64,000 nucleotides of DNA from HKCCE3408 sp038530555 (GCA_038530555.1 JBCBCN010000004.1:62001-126000), one strand, 5' to 3'. Positions 32,726 to 41,953 are shown, counted from the stretch's first letter. The notes: generated by a model not told the origin, from the sequence alone. Program-made: numbers and translations.

Positions 32726-35205
32726 TGGCGGCCTCAGAGAACTTTTCCGGCCGTCTGCGCGCGGGATTGCTCGGAACGGTCGCCCTTGCGGCCGCCGCCC
32801 TAGCCCCCGCCGCCCATGCGCAAAGCAGCTCGTATCTCGAGCAACTCGTCTCGGGGTCTGGCTCGATCGCACCTCTCCGCAGTATCGACATCGAGACACC
32901 GGCTGAGCGTCGCTATGCGCTCGTCATCGGCAATTCGGGCTACAGCGCGATCCCAGCTCTGCCAAATGCCACGGCAGATGCTGACGCGATGGCTGCCTTT
33001 CTGCGCGGCCAGGATTATATCGTCGAACACCACAGCGATCTGACAAAGCGCGGCTTTGAAGACGCGCTGCGGCGGATCCTCTTCGATGTCGATCAAGACA
33101 CGAATGTGGTGATTTTCTACGCCGGGCACGGCTTTCAGATCGGCTCGGAGAATTACCTTGTGCCGGTCGATGCCGATCTCGACTCGGTCTATGATATTCC
33201 CTTCGAGACGGTTTCGCTGAGCTCGCTCGTGGCGATCACGGGCGCGCGGGCTCGGCTTCAATTGGTGATCCTCGACAGTTGCCGCGACAACCCATTCGTG
33301 GGCCGCGAACAGCTGACCGCGCTCGGCAGCGATCTCAGGGAGACCCGCACGGGCTTCGCCTCGCTGTCGGCCCCGCTCAATTCCATGCTGGTCTATTCGA
33401 CCGCGCCGGGCGCCCTGGCCTTTGATGGTGAGGGGGATCATTCGCCCTTCACGGCCGCGCTTCTCAATGAGGTTGCCGTGGCTCCCAATGCCGAGGTCGG
33501 CGACATATTCGAGGGTGTGCGCCGGGCGGTCTATACCGCCACCAATGGCCGCCAAGTGCCCTGGGACAGCTCGACGCTGATTGAGCCCACCAGCCTTGGT
33601 ACGGGCGGTCCTTGGGCGCAGCCGCTCCAGCTTGCCTCACTGGGCACCGGGGTCACCCGTGGCCTGGCGCGGATCGCGCCGACCCAGGAGGTGACCGAGG
33701 TCGAAATGCCCTTGTCCGAGCTCCACGCCGCTGTGGTGGACGCGGAGTTTGTGCCCGAGGTCGAGATCGGCCCGGCCCTGCGCAACGCGCTCGATCTGAG
33801 CCCCGTGGACACAATCGAGATCACTGCGCATCCTGAAACAGGGCGGCTGATGCTGCCGGGCGAGGACGGGCGCGCGCGCGATGTGCTGGGCCGGAGCCTG
33901 AGCGCCGATGAGGTCGACAGGCTGATCCTGGTGAACCAATCAGTGCAGGTGCCTGCGCTGTCGCTTTCCACCGGCGTTCTGAGCGATGCGTTTACGCTCG
34001 AGACGCCCAGCGGTGCGACCAGTATCGGCCTGCGCCTCACCCCGAACCCTTGCGATTTCCAGGCCGGTGATCATCTCGATCCCGACGGCATGGGCATCAC
34101 GCGCTATCCCAACGAGCTTGAACCCGAACGCGCTTTTGAGGCCTGTGCAGCGGCTGTTGAGACATCGCCTGAAACGGGCCGATTCCATTACCAATTGGGC
34201 CGGGCCATGCTCGCCTTGCGCGATCTCGACGGGGCCGAGGCGGCCTTTGACGAGGCGCGCGAGCTGGGCCATGCCCGCGCCTGGTACGCCCTGGGCCTGG
34301 TGGCGCAGGACCGCGCGCGCAGCGCCGGACGCATGCCCGATGGCGCGGCGCCCGAAGACGTGCTTCAGTTCTACGCCCGGGGCGTCGATGCGGGCGATCC
34401 TTACGCCTTTTACTCCCTTGGCCGACAACTCATGCGCTTTGGCGGCACCACCACGCGGGAGGTTGAAGGCTATGACCTTGTGCTGCGCTCGCTCGAAGTG
34501 GGGCACACCTTTGCGATGAACGATCTCGCCTCGTTCTATCTGGACACCGACAACAGCTATTTCGACGGTGAGCGCGGGCTTCGGTATCTGCGTGAAAGCG
34601 CGAGCCGGGGTGACATCTACGGCTATAACAGTCTGGGGATCGCGCATTATCGCGGCCGTGCAGGCCTCGAGGTAGATGACGCCACCGCCTATGAGCTCTT
34701 TAACCGCGCAAGTGCGGATGGCCACCCCACAGCCCCCTTCAACATCGCGCGTATGTACCGTGACGGGCGGGCGCCTGGGGGCGCGGATTTCAACCGAGCC
34801 GTCGATTGGTTCGCCCAAGGTCTCGAACGCGGTCATGCCCGTTCAGGTGTTGCGGCGGCGGAAGTGATCTTCAGCCAGGCCTTGAGCGATTATGACGCCT
34901 ATGACGGCGCTGTCTTCGCGGCCCGCGCGGCGACCTTGGGCAGCAATCGCCACACCGAGACCGCCGCGGGATATTTGGCGCAATTGCCCGATGATATCTT
35001 GAATGGAGCCGTGCAACGCATGATCGAAGATCTGGGCGGCCCGGCGCTCCTTGACGGGGCGTTTGGGACCGAGACCCAAGCCGCGATGCAGGCCCAGATC
35101 GACCGTTTCGGCGGCGGCACACCGGCCAGTGATGCACGCGGCCGAGCGCTACAGATGGCCGAGATTACGTGGCGGGCCAATCCGTTCCGCGTCGATCTTT
35201 ACTAA
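32725..35205 (+). CDS. Secreted caspase-like (C14) protease with Sel1 repeats
   Basis: 826 residues. A signal peptide (about 1-32) precedes a C14 caspase domain with both catalytic residues: His135 in FYAGHGFQ and Cys186 in LDSCRDNP. A long middle region is followed by helical Sel1/TPR-type repeats (about 465-750: GRFHYQLGRAM, YAFYSLGRQLM, YGYNSLGIAHY, TAPFNIARMY), a protein-interaction array. This is the third caspase-fold protein of the locus and the only one with repeats. It is translationally coupled to the lipoprotein gene. A terminator hairpin follows at 35215-35243. Confidence 0.9.
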   Translation: MAASENFSGRLRAGLLGTVALAAAALAPAAHAQSSSYLEQLVSGSGSIAPLRSIDIETPAERRYALVIGNSGYSAIPALPNATADADAMAAFLRGQDYIVEHHSDLTKRGFEDALRRILFDVDQDTNVVIFYAGHGFQIGSENYLVPVDADLDSVYDIPFETVSLSSLVAITGARARLQLVILDSCRDNPFVGREQLTALGSDLRETRTGFASLSAPLNSMLVYSTAPGALAFDGEGDHSPFTAALLNEVAVAPNAEVGDIFEGVRRAVYTATNGRQVPWDSSTLIEPTSLGTGGPWAQPLQLASLGTGVTRGLARIAPTQEVTEVEMPLSELHAAVVDAEFVPEVEIGPALRNALDLSPVDTIEITAHPETGRLMLPGEDGRARDVLGRSLSADEVDRLILVNQSVQVPALSLSTGVLSDAFTLETPSGATSIGLRLTPNPCDFQAGDHLDPDGMGITRYPNELEPERAFEACAAAVETSPETGRFHYQLGRAMLALRDLDGAEAAFDEARELGHARAWYALGLVAQDRARSAGRMPDGAAPEDVLQFYARGVDAGDPYAFYSLGRQLMRFGGTTTREVEGYDLVLRSLEVGHTFAMNDLASFYLDTDNSYFDGERGLRYLRESASRGDIYGYNSLGIAHYRGRAGLEVDDATAYELFNRASADGHPTAPFNIARMYRDGRAPGGADFNRAVDWFAQGLERGHARSGVAAAEVIFSQALSDYDAYDGAVFAARAATLGSNRHTETAAGYLAQLPDDILNGAVQRMIEDLGGPALLDGAFGTETQAAMQAQIDRFGGGTPASDARGRALQMAEITWRANPFRVDLY

Positions 35206-35214
35206 GTCCCGATG

Positions 35215-35243
35215 GGCGCCCGGGCCGTTGAACCTCGGGCGCC
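35215..35243 (+). terminator. Hairpin terminator after the caspase operon
   Basis: GGCGCCCG (35215-35222) pairs with CGGGCGCC (35236-35243), 13-base loop, followed by ATTCTCTT. It lies ten bases past the Sel1 caspase stop. No long T run, so termination may be weak. Confidence 0.6.
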
Positions 35244-35489
35244 ATTCTCTTGCCAGAACGTAGTCGAGCAAATCGGTAAAGTTCTAGGCAGGTTTTTTTT
35301 GCTTGAAGACCGAATCTCAAGCCTCTGGAAATGCTATATTTTCCTGAATCTCGATGGATGAATTTATCGCGCTTAAGGAGAAAGGTGTGGTCGCCACCTG
35401 GCTCTTAATCCAGTCGTTAACGAGTTGCCGCCAATCCTAGCGGGGATCAGACGCCCATCTCTGGGCCCTGCCCTAAAAAAGAGGATTGC

Positions 35490-36062
35490 ATGACCCGTTT
35501 CGCCCTGCTGGCCGCCGTTGCCAGCCTGACCGCCGCACCCAGCTTTGCCAATGAATTCCGCCCCGCGATGGAGGCGTTCCTGAGCGACGAGATAAGAGAT
35601 TGGGCGCAATCGGAGGTCCTTGTGGCGGCGATTGTCGCACAAAACGTTGAGACCGAGGGCTACGACCAAGCCACGATTGACGCTATGGACCAAGCCTGGC
35701 GCGCAGAGGTCGGCACCGGCAACACACCCACCATCGATGCCGTGCTCGGGAATGAAGCGGCAGACTTCCTACGCGAGCGTGTCGCCGCGTCGGGTGGCGC
35801 GATCACCGAAGTGTTCATCATGGACCACCACGGCCTCAACGTGGCCGCCTCGGCGACGACATCCGATATGTGGCAAGGTGATGAGGCGAAATTCACCGAA
35901 ACCTTCCCCGAAGGCGCGATGGCAGTGCATTTCAGCGATGTCGAGCTCGACGACTCGACCCAGGCCTATCAGGCGCAGATCTCCGTCACGATTGCCGATC
36001 CCGCCACGGGCGAACCCATTGGCGCGATGACCGTCGGCGTCGACGCCGAGGCGCTATTGTAA
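35490..36062 (+). CDS. Secreted Cache/PDC-like sensor protein
   Basis: 190 residues with a signal peptide (MTRFALLAAVASLTAAPSFA|NE). The mature protein resembles the periplasmic ligand-binding domains of chemoreceptors (EVFIMDHHGLNVAAS, a Cache-like core). It has no membrane anchor of its own. Forty bases downstream is a methyl-accepting chemotaxis protein, so it may act as a soluble periplasmic partner. An AT-rich stretch before it, about 35290-35380, probably holds the promoter. Confidence 0.68.
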   Translation: MTRFALLAAVASLTAAPSFANEFRPAMEAFLSDEIRDWAQSEVLVAAIVAQNVETEGYDQATIDAMDQAWRAEVGTGNTPTIDAVLGNEAADFLRERVAASGGAITEVFIMDHHGLNVAASATTSDMWQGDEAKFTETFPEGAMAVHFSDVELDDSTQAYQAQISVTIADPATGEPIGAMTVGVDAEALL

Positions 36063-36102
36063 AACGCGCAAGCCGCATCGCCCCCTACTTGGAGAGACCG
36101 CC

Positions 36103-37875
36103 ATGGCCAGTCGCCGCTTTTCGTTGATTGCCCTGAGCCGCTTGCCCCTGTTTTGGCAGCTGCTGTTCTTGATCGGTCTTTCCATCTCGGTAGTCGTCAT
36201 ATCTCTGGCTGTGATGAACTCCAAAACGGTCAATCGTCTGGTCGATCAGGGCCTGCGCGACCTCGCCGAAGAGATCAACCATACCACGGCAGTGAACCTT
36301 GGCGCGGCCTTGCGCTTTGGCAACGCAGACGCGGTTTATGAGGCGCTGCAATTCGCCATCGACGAAAGCCATAATCAGGCGCTTTACGGTGCGGCTCTGC
36401 TGACGAATGGAAGCCTTGTGGCCCAAGCTGGCGATGCCACTGCGCCTATCGCGGATGATTTGGTTTTATTGGCCGAGCAGGCAGTCGAAACCCAAACCGA
36501 ACAGCTCAGCACCGATGGCTTCGCGATCGCCACACCGGCCTTTGTCGGAGAGGGGGACGCGCGCCAATTCGTGGGCGTCATCGCTCTAGCTTGGACACCG
36601 ATGCCTGTTCGGGCCGCCGCGTTCCAAGACAAACTGGTGAACTGGGCCATATCGCTCGCCATCATGGTGACGACTTTGGCCATGGCCGCGCTTGTCTTGC
36701 GGCGATTTATCTCCAAGCCCGTCAAGCAAATGTCGGTCGAAATTGTTGCGCTGTCAGAGGGCCAATACGACCGATATATTGGACATTCGAAACGCGGCGA
36801 TGAAATCGGCTTGATCGCGAAGAACCTGCAAAATCTTCAGCGCAAGCTGAGGGAAGCGAACGGCCTGCGGCAAGAACAACTGCGCCACCAAGACATCCAA
36901 CGCGATGTCGTCGAGACCGTGTCCCAAGCGCTCAAAGATCTGTCCGAAGGCGATCTACGCCACCCCATCGAGCGGGAATTCGCGCCGGAATACGAAGCCC
37001 TGCGCAATGACTTCAACCAAACCCTCTCAACGATTGGCCGGATCTTAAGGCAGGCCACGGAAAACTCGAAAACGATCCGACAAAACGCCGAAGGCATTGA
37101 GCAAAGCACGCACGAGCTCTCACGCCGAACCGAAAACCAAGCCGCCTCATTGGAAGAAACCGCTGCAGCCCTCGACATGGTGACCAACAGCGCCCGGGAA
37201 TCTGCCGAAGGCGCCCAACGTGTCGAAAAAATCGTCAGCGAGACAAAGACCAAGGCGGACGAGTCGCGAAGTGTGGTCGAAAACACCGTCAAAGCGATGT
37301 CAGAGATCGAAACCTCGTCAAAGCAAATCTCGCAGATTATCTCAGTGATCGACGACATCGCCTTTCAAACAAACCTTCTGGCGCTCAATGCTGGGGTCGA
37401 AGCTGCGCGTGCCGGACAGGCGGGGCGCGGCTTCGCGGTGGTCGCAACCGAGGTGCGGGCGCTCGCCAATCGCAGCTCTGAAGCCGCAAATGAGATCAAG
37501 TCGCTGATCGTCACCAGTTCCCAACTGGTCGATCAAGGTGTGGATCTGGTGGCAAAAACCGGCAACGAGCTGCAGGATATCGCGGATGGAGTCGCGATGA
37601 TTTCAGGCCATATGGCCGCGATCACACAAAACTCGAACGACCAGTCAAGAAGCCTCGCCGAGGTCAATACAGGCATGGCGCAACTCGACAAAGTCACCCA
37701 ACAAAACGCCGCGATGGTGAACTCTTCGAGCAAGGCCAGCAATTTGCTGCGCCAAGAAGCCGACGCTATGGCGAAATCCATCTCGATCTTTAAGCTTCCC
37801 GCACAGGCCGAAACGACGGATCAGATCCGTAGCAAACCTCCCAAGCTTGACGGGAAAGAAAAACTGGCGAGCTAA
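36103..37875 (+). CDS. Methyl-accepting chemotaxis protein
   Basis: 590 residues: membrane segments near 15-35 and 185-210 flank a periplasmic sensing domain, then HAMP, and a long signalling coiled coil with the conserved tip FQTNLLALNAGVEAARAGQ at about residue 420. It would report to CheA/CheW. GGAGAG precedes ATG 36103. The periplasmic domain looks like a small PDC/Cache type. No other chemotaxis gene is in the window. Confidence 0.92.
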   Translation: MASRRFSLIALSRLPLFWQLLFLIGLSISVVVISLAVMNSKTVNRLVDQGLRDLAEEINHTTAVNLGAALRFGNADAVYEALQFAIDESHNQALYGAALLTNGSLVAQAGDATAPIADDLVLLAEQAVETQTEQLSTDGFAIATPAFVGEGDARQFVGVIALAWTPMPVRAAAFQDKLVNWAISLAIMVTTLAMAALVLRRFISKPVKQMSVEIVALSEGQYDRYIGHSKRGDEIGLIAKNLQNLQRKLREANGLRQEQLRHQDIQRDVVETVSQALKDLSEGDLRHPIEREFAPEYEALRNDFNQTLSTIGRILRQATENSKTIRQNAEGIEQSTHELSRRTENQAASLEETAAALDMVTNSARESAEGAQRVEKIVSETKTKADESRSVVENTVKAMSEIETSSKQISQIISVIDDIAFQTNLLALNAGVEAARAGQAGRGFAVVATEVRALANRSSEAANEIKSLIVTSSQLVDQGVDLVAKTGNELQDIADGVAMISGHMAAITQNSNDQSRSLAEVNTGMAQLDKVTQQNAAMVNSSSKASNLLRQEADAMAKSISIFKLPAQAETTDQIRSKPPKLDGKEKLAS

Positions 37876-38864
37876 GAAAGGCACGTGACATTCGGTTGTT
37901 CGCTGAGGTTGGACGCCACGGTGTTTGTTCGGACGTTCTGCGACCCAACACTTCAGCCTTGCGATTTGACGCAAGCCCGCGTCGCATGTCGCGGTCGTGA
38001 CTTTACCGGGTCCTCGATCTGATCGGGCACCATTGTCCGTCTGAGACCGCCGCCTAAAGCGTCCGACCTCTAACCTGAATTATCATTTGATCAAAATGTC
38101 CCGAGAGCGCGAAGCGCGGCAGGGTATTTTGCGTCTCAAGTTTAAGGTCGGACGCTCTAACGGCGCGCATTCATCCTGAAAATAAGGCCCCACGCACGCC
38201 AAGAAAGCGCCCGGGCTGCAGACAGAGCTTTGAAAACGCGCGCCGAGTGCAATCCGAGCCGCTGTTGATGAGTGCCCTTGCAAGGGGCTTTGGCTCAAAT
38301 CGCTCTGAATGCGTGAGGCGGCGGCGTCCAAACCGTTCCAGCAAGCCCTTACGTCGCAAAGCCGCACTTGGAATAGCGCAATGCCCCTGACTTCCAGACG
38401 AAGCCGCGCGCTCCTCGGGACGCGCCAAGCAGCCCTCCAAAGCGACCGAAAGTTGCCTCCGAAGCGAAATTTTCTGCGCTTGCGCGCGTAATAATTCAGC
38501 AACTAAAAAATTATGCAGGTGTCCGGTCGGTGCGACCTTTGCGAACTCACCGCCGCATCGCATCACTTACCTGTCGAAGCGAGCGGTGCGCATCTCTCCT
38601 CCCTTTCATGCGCCCCGCTTTGCACCACAGACGCGAACGTCTTGCTGGCGGCCTGATCCTTGTCTCTCTTCCACCTTTCAGGTCGCCAGCATTCGGCGAA
38701 CTCATGCGGCGTTTAAAATGTCGGGACAAAGGTCAAATGCGAGAAAATCTCCGCATGCCAGACCAAGAGAAACCACAAACTGACAAAACTGTTTCCACAA
38801 TAAAGCTAGAAATTTGCAGCAAAGCTGCGTGTGATAAGGGGTTTAGTGAGTAAGGAGTGGTACG
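37876..38864. other. Gene-poor region with a candidate MITE
   Basis: About 990 bases with no convincing gene. A candidate miniature inverted-repeat element lies at 38055-38160. The rest has mixed base composition; short open frames on both strands lack start signals and family resemblance. A small peptide gene with a strong ribosome binding site follows at 38865. Confidence 0.6.
38055..38160. repeat. Candidate MITE (terminal inverted repeats, about 105 bp)
   Basis: AGCGTCCGACCT at 38058-38069 and its perfect complement AGGTCGGACGCT at 38145-38156, both followed or preceded by TAA/TTA. The interior is AT-richer and contains no open frame. The ends look like transposon terminal repeats; a relative with a transposase was not seen. 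Confidence 0.45.
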
Positions 38865-38957
38865 ATGAGCAATGCCAAGCCAAACCCGGCTAAGGGTTCC
38901 AAAGACAGCGCCCCTGCGCCGAAGCCAATTCGCTTCACGGACTGGGCCAGCCTCTGA
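38865..38957 (+). CDS. Small 30-residue peptide
   Basis: 30 codons with TAAGGAG eight bases upstream of ATG 38865. The product is Pro/Lys-rich (MSNAKPNPAKGSKD... PIRFTDWASL) with a C-terminal FTDWASL. The strong Shine-Dalgarno sequence supports translation; I recognise no family. Confidence 0.45.
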   Translation: MSNAKPNPAKGSKDSAPAPKPIRFTDWASL

Positions 38958-39096
38958 TAGCCTACCTGGCAGGAGGATCTGACCTGCCAGAGCACATCGC
39001 AAAAGCTGATTGGTCGCAGATGATGCGCGCGGGATCGGTCACCGGCCGGCGCCGTACGCGCGGTACTCGGCTGAATGCCCCGGCGCGGCCACGACC

Positions 39097-39555
39097 ATGA
39101 GCCCGCCGAGATCGACCAGGCCCGATGGCCAAACCAGCCTCGGCGCGAAAGGCCGCGACGCCTCTCGCGATGGCGCCCCCCTTGTCGGGACAGACGACAA
39201 TGGCGCGGTCCGCGCAGGCATCTCAGACGACAGTGTCACGCAGATCCGAAACATCGGACCTGCCCAGGCCGAAGCCCTGGCGCGGGCGGGCATCACTACG
39301 GCAACCGAGCTTCGCGAGATTGGCGCAAATGACGCTTATCGCAGGCTGTTGCGCACAGGGCATCGCCCCCATTTCATCATGTTTTACGTGCTGCATATGG
39401 CACTTCAGGGTCGACCCTGGAACGATTGCAAAGGCGAGGAAAAGGCCAACCTACGCCGCCAATTCGATGCGATCTGCCAAGAGAGCCACGGGGACGTCGC
39501 GCCGTCTGGGGTCGAGCGCATCCTAAACGAAATCGGCACCGGCCTTCGCCGCTGA
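39097..39555 (+). CDS. TfoX C-terminal-domain protein
   Basis: 152 residues. From about residue 45 it matches the TfoX/Sxy C-terminal domain: IRNIGPAQAEALARAGI, LREIGANDAYRRLL and LQGRPWNDCKGEEK. The TfoX N-terminal domain is absent; the first ~45 residues are unconserved. In other bacteria TfoX regulates competence, but stand-alone C-terminal domains have no proven role. The start is uncertain: ATG 39097 is preferred over TTG 39010. It stands alone. Confidence 0.72.
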   Translation: MSPPRSTRPDGQTSLGAKGRDASRDGAPLVGTDDNGAVRAGISDDSVTQIRNIGPAQAEALARAGITTATELREIGANDAYRRLLRTGHRPHFIMFYVLHMALQGRPWNDCKGEEKANLRRQFDAICQESHGDVAPSGVERILNEIGTGLRR

Positions 39556-39894
39556 TGGATTGCACAGCCTGGACGCAGCCTTGGACTTGCGGACCTAGGC
39601 GCAAATCCCTGCCAAGCGCGCACAACGCACCCAAGACGCGCAGAAACTTTCTTTGAACCCACACGTCCCCTGCCGCGACATATCCCTGTCAGATCAAGCG
39701 GTGGGGGCTCAAGGACGGCCCGGGTAATAAGGGTAACAATCGGTATGCACCGGGGCGCGCGTTTCGCGCTGCGGGACCAAGAGTAGCCAGTGGGTAACAG
39801 TCTTAGCCGTCAAAGCACACCGGGATTTGATTGGGCCGCCAGGGCAACTTGGCGGCCCGCTTGGCTTTGACGCTCAACGTCTTCCGGCGAACCG
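39556..39894. other. Intergenic region between convergent genes, with hairpin
   Basis: About 340 bases with no gene. A strong hairpin at 39833-39858 (GGGCCGCCA / TGGCGGCCC, eight-base loop) lies between the convergent tfoX-like and CAP-protein genes and may end transcription from both sides. It lacks a clear T run. Confidence 0.6.
39833..39858 (-). terminator. Hairpin at the end of the CAP-domain gene
   Basis: GGGCCGCCA (39833-39841) pairs with TGGCGGCCC (39850-39858), an eight-base loop, 37 bases past the CAP gene stop. GC-rich and without a T tract. Confidence 0.5.
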
Positions 39895-41274
39895 TCAGGC
39901 GCTTTCAAGCAGCGCCTCATCAACATCCTCCGCCTGGCTGGGAGCTTCATGCCAATCCTGGGGTGGCAGCGGGCTTTCGGCCAACAAATGCGCCGCCGCC
40001 GCCGTCGGATCAGGCCCGGCACCCGCCGAAGGCTCGGGCGCCGCCTCGAGGGGAAGCTCGGCCAGAACTAGGAGTGTGGCCGCGGGATCGGGCGCAGCGG
40101 ACGCCGTCAGAGCGGAGCCAGCGGCGTCACGATCCTCGATCACGTCCAGTTTGACATTCTCACTGCCGATCGTGACCTCTGTCTCATAGACCCCGTCCAG
40201 ATCGCCGCCCTCAAAAGCCACCCGGTAGGTGCCCGGCGGAAGGGCCAGGGAATAGCCGCCTGCGCTCCAAGTCGCGGTGGCGTAGACCCCGTCGGCGTTC
40301 CAGGCCGTGATCCGCACGCCGCCCTGCCCTTCACCGATATCGTAGAACGCGTCGTCGTCGGCATCATCGATCACCACGCCGGTCAAATAGGTCTGGCCGG
40401 TGTCGCCGAATTTCTGCGTGGCAAAGGTCGAGCCAGTGTAATTCGTGCCCTCATAAACAAAATCGCCGTAATCATAGCCCAGCCCGATCTCTGACCAGCT
40501 GCCCGACAGCATATTCACCTGGTGCCCATCGCTCTCCCAAAGGTTGTTTTGATGCGCCTCCGCGCGTCCCTGGGCATTGCCAACGCCGCCGGTCGACCCG
40601 ATCCAGCCGATATTCTCGCCGACAAAGCCGTTCTCGTGGCCCGCGTCCTGGGCGCGATCCCAGGGACGGTCGCCATCGGGATTGGTATGCGCAAAGAAAT
40701 CGCGGTTATCCATGTCGCGGCTATGGTCGCGGGCCGCATTGCTGAGCGTCGGAACCACGGCCAGAGCCTCTTGCGGCGTGGTCGATCCGCCCGGCGCGAT
40801 GGCCTCGTTCTGCAAAGCTGCCTCGGCCTGGGGATCGAGGCGCGCGCGATTGACCATCTCGACGATCATCTGCTCTTCGCCGCTAAGGCCCGACCATCCC
40901 AAATCATAGGCGCTGTCGGGCAGATCCGGCGCGCTCGAGGCCGTGGCCGAGGCGGGCGGGCTCGGTAGAACGGGCGTGGGTGCGGCTGGCGGCGCGGCGC
41001 TGGCGGCGGGCGCGTCATCGGCCTCGACCGGGTCGGGCACGACAAGCGCGCTTGGCGCCGCGCCACCCGTGCCGCCTCCAGAACCACCTGAGCCTGAGCC
41101 AGATCCTGAGCCGCTCGGTCCGGACGCCGAAGCGCTGTCCCCGTCATCCGAGCCACCGCCCCCGCCCGCACCGATCGCGATCAGCGCACCCAGAAGGCCA
41201 AAGATTGCCATGAAAGGATTGTTGTAAAGAACGCGCCCGGCCAGCAGGTCGTCCACATTGAAATCACCGCGCAT
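39895..41274 (-). CDS. Membrane-anchored CAP (SCP/PR1) domain protein
   Basis: 459 residues. A short cytosolic start and one membrane segment (about 18-38, PFMAIFGLLGALIAIGAG) lead to a Gly/Ser-rich linker of about 60 residues. A CAP domain (about 115-265) follows with VEMVNRARLDPQAE, SRDMDNRDFFAHTNPDG, GENIGWIG and ATQKFG, which include the usual His/Glu set. The last ~150 residues contain a Cna-B/SdrD-like region (GGVRITAWNADG) and an acidic tail. CAP domains are secreted or surface proteins of varied, often unknown function. The linker predicts that the domain stands off the inner membrane in the periplasm or is released. Confidence 0.82.
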   Translation of the reverse strand: MRGDFNVDDLLAGRVLYNNPFMAIFGLLGALIAIGAGGGGGSDDGDSASASGPSGSGSGSGSGGSGGGTGGAAPSALVVPDPVEADDAPAASAAPPAAPTPVLPSPPASATASSAPDLPDSAYDLGWSGLSGEEQMIVEMVNRARLDPQAEAALQNEAIAPGGSTTPQEALAVVPTLSNAARDHSRDMDNRDFFAHTNPDGDRPWDRAQDAGHENGFVGENIGWIGSTGGVGNAQGRAEAHQNNLWESDGHQVNMLSGSWSEIGLGYDYGDFVYEGTNYTGSTFATQKFGDTGQTYLTGVVIDDADDDAFYDIGEGQGGVRITAWNADGVYATATWSAGGYSLALPPGTYRVAFEGGDLDGVYETEVTIGSENVKLDVIEDRDAAGSALTASAAPDPAATLLVLAELPLEAAPEPSAGAGPDPTAAAAHLLAESPLPPQDWHEAPSQAEDVDEALLESA

Positions 41275-41478
41275 GGGGTCCCTCTCACCCTGTCTTTGTC
41301 CAAGACAAAGCCAGCGGTGGCGCATCCAAGATCGGAAAATCCGCGGGTGCCCCGGTCACTGCTCTGCCAAACGCCCCACACGATCTTGGTTAACGCAAAG
41401 ATCGGTGAGCCGGAAGATAAATTCTGACGCCTCCCCCCTCCTCTGCGGCTTTCCGCTAACCCGGTCCCCTCACGTACG

Positions 41479-41502
41479 AAAAAACCCGCGCCGAAGCGCG
41501 GG
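41479..41502 (-). terminator. Rho-independent terminator of ndk
   Basis: On the minus strand CCCGCGC-TTCG-GCGCGGG is followed by six T residues (plus strand GAAAAAA just before CCCGCGC). A stable tetraloop hairpin with a T tract, 28 bases past the ndk stop: a textbook terminator. Confidence 0.9.
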
Positions 41503-41530
41503 CCTAATTGCTCAGACGAAGACGCCGGAT

Positions 41531-41953
41531 TTAACCGACCAGCTCGAGCCCCGAGAAGAAAAACGCGATCTCTTCGGCCGCCGTTTCGGGCGCGTCCGAG
41601 CCATGTACCGAATTTTCCCCAACACTCTGGGCGAACTCGGCGCGGATCGTGCCCGCCGCCGCCTCAGCGGGGTTGGTCGCACCCATCACTTCGCGGTTCT
41701 TGGCAATCGCACCCTCACCTTCGAGGACTTGCACCACCACCGGGGCCGAGGCCATGAACTCGGTCAGCTCACCGAAAAACGGCCGCTCGGCATGGACGGC
41801 GTAGAACTGACCGGCTTGAGCCTGGCTCAGATGGATGCGCTTTTGCGCCACGATCCGCAGGCCCGCCTCCTCGAATTTCGTGTTGATCTTGCCGGTCAAG
41901 TTGCGGGTGGTCGCGTCCGGCTTGATGATGCTCAGCGTGCGTTCCAAGGCCAT
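41531..41953 (-). CDS. ndk: Nucleoside-diphosphate kinase
   Basis: 140 residues, normal NDK length. TLSIIKPDATTRNLTG at the N-terminus, the KRIHLSQAQAGQFYAVHAERPFF stretch and the active-site His in the DSVHGSD-like NSVHGSDAPE near residue 117 are present. It exchanges gamma-phosphates between nucleotides. It has its own promoter region and terminator. Confidence 0.97.
   Translation of the reverse strand: MALERTLSIIKPDATTRNLTGKINTKFEEAGLRIVAQKRIHLSQAQAGQFYAVHAERPFFGELTEFMASAPVVVQVLEGEGAIAKNREVMGATNPAEAAAGTIRAEFAQSVGENSVHGSDAPETAAEEIAFFFSGLELVG

Noticed and set aside
38737..38853. Small open frame before the 30-residue peptide
   Set aside because: Its product has no recognisable features, and the ribosome-binding site is weak; kept as unsupported.
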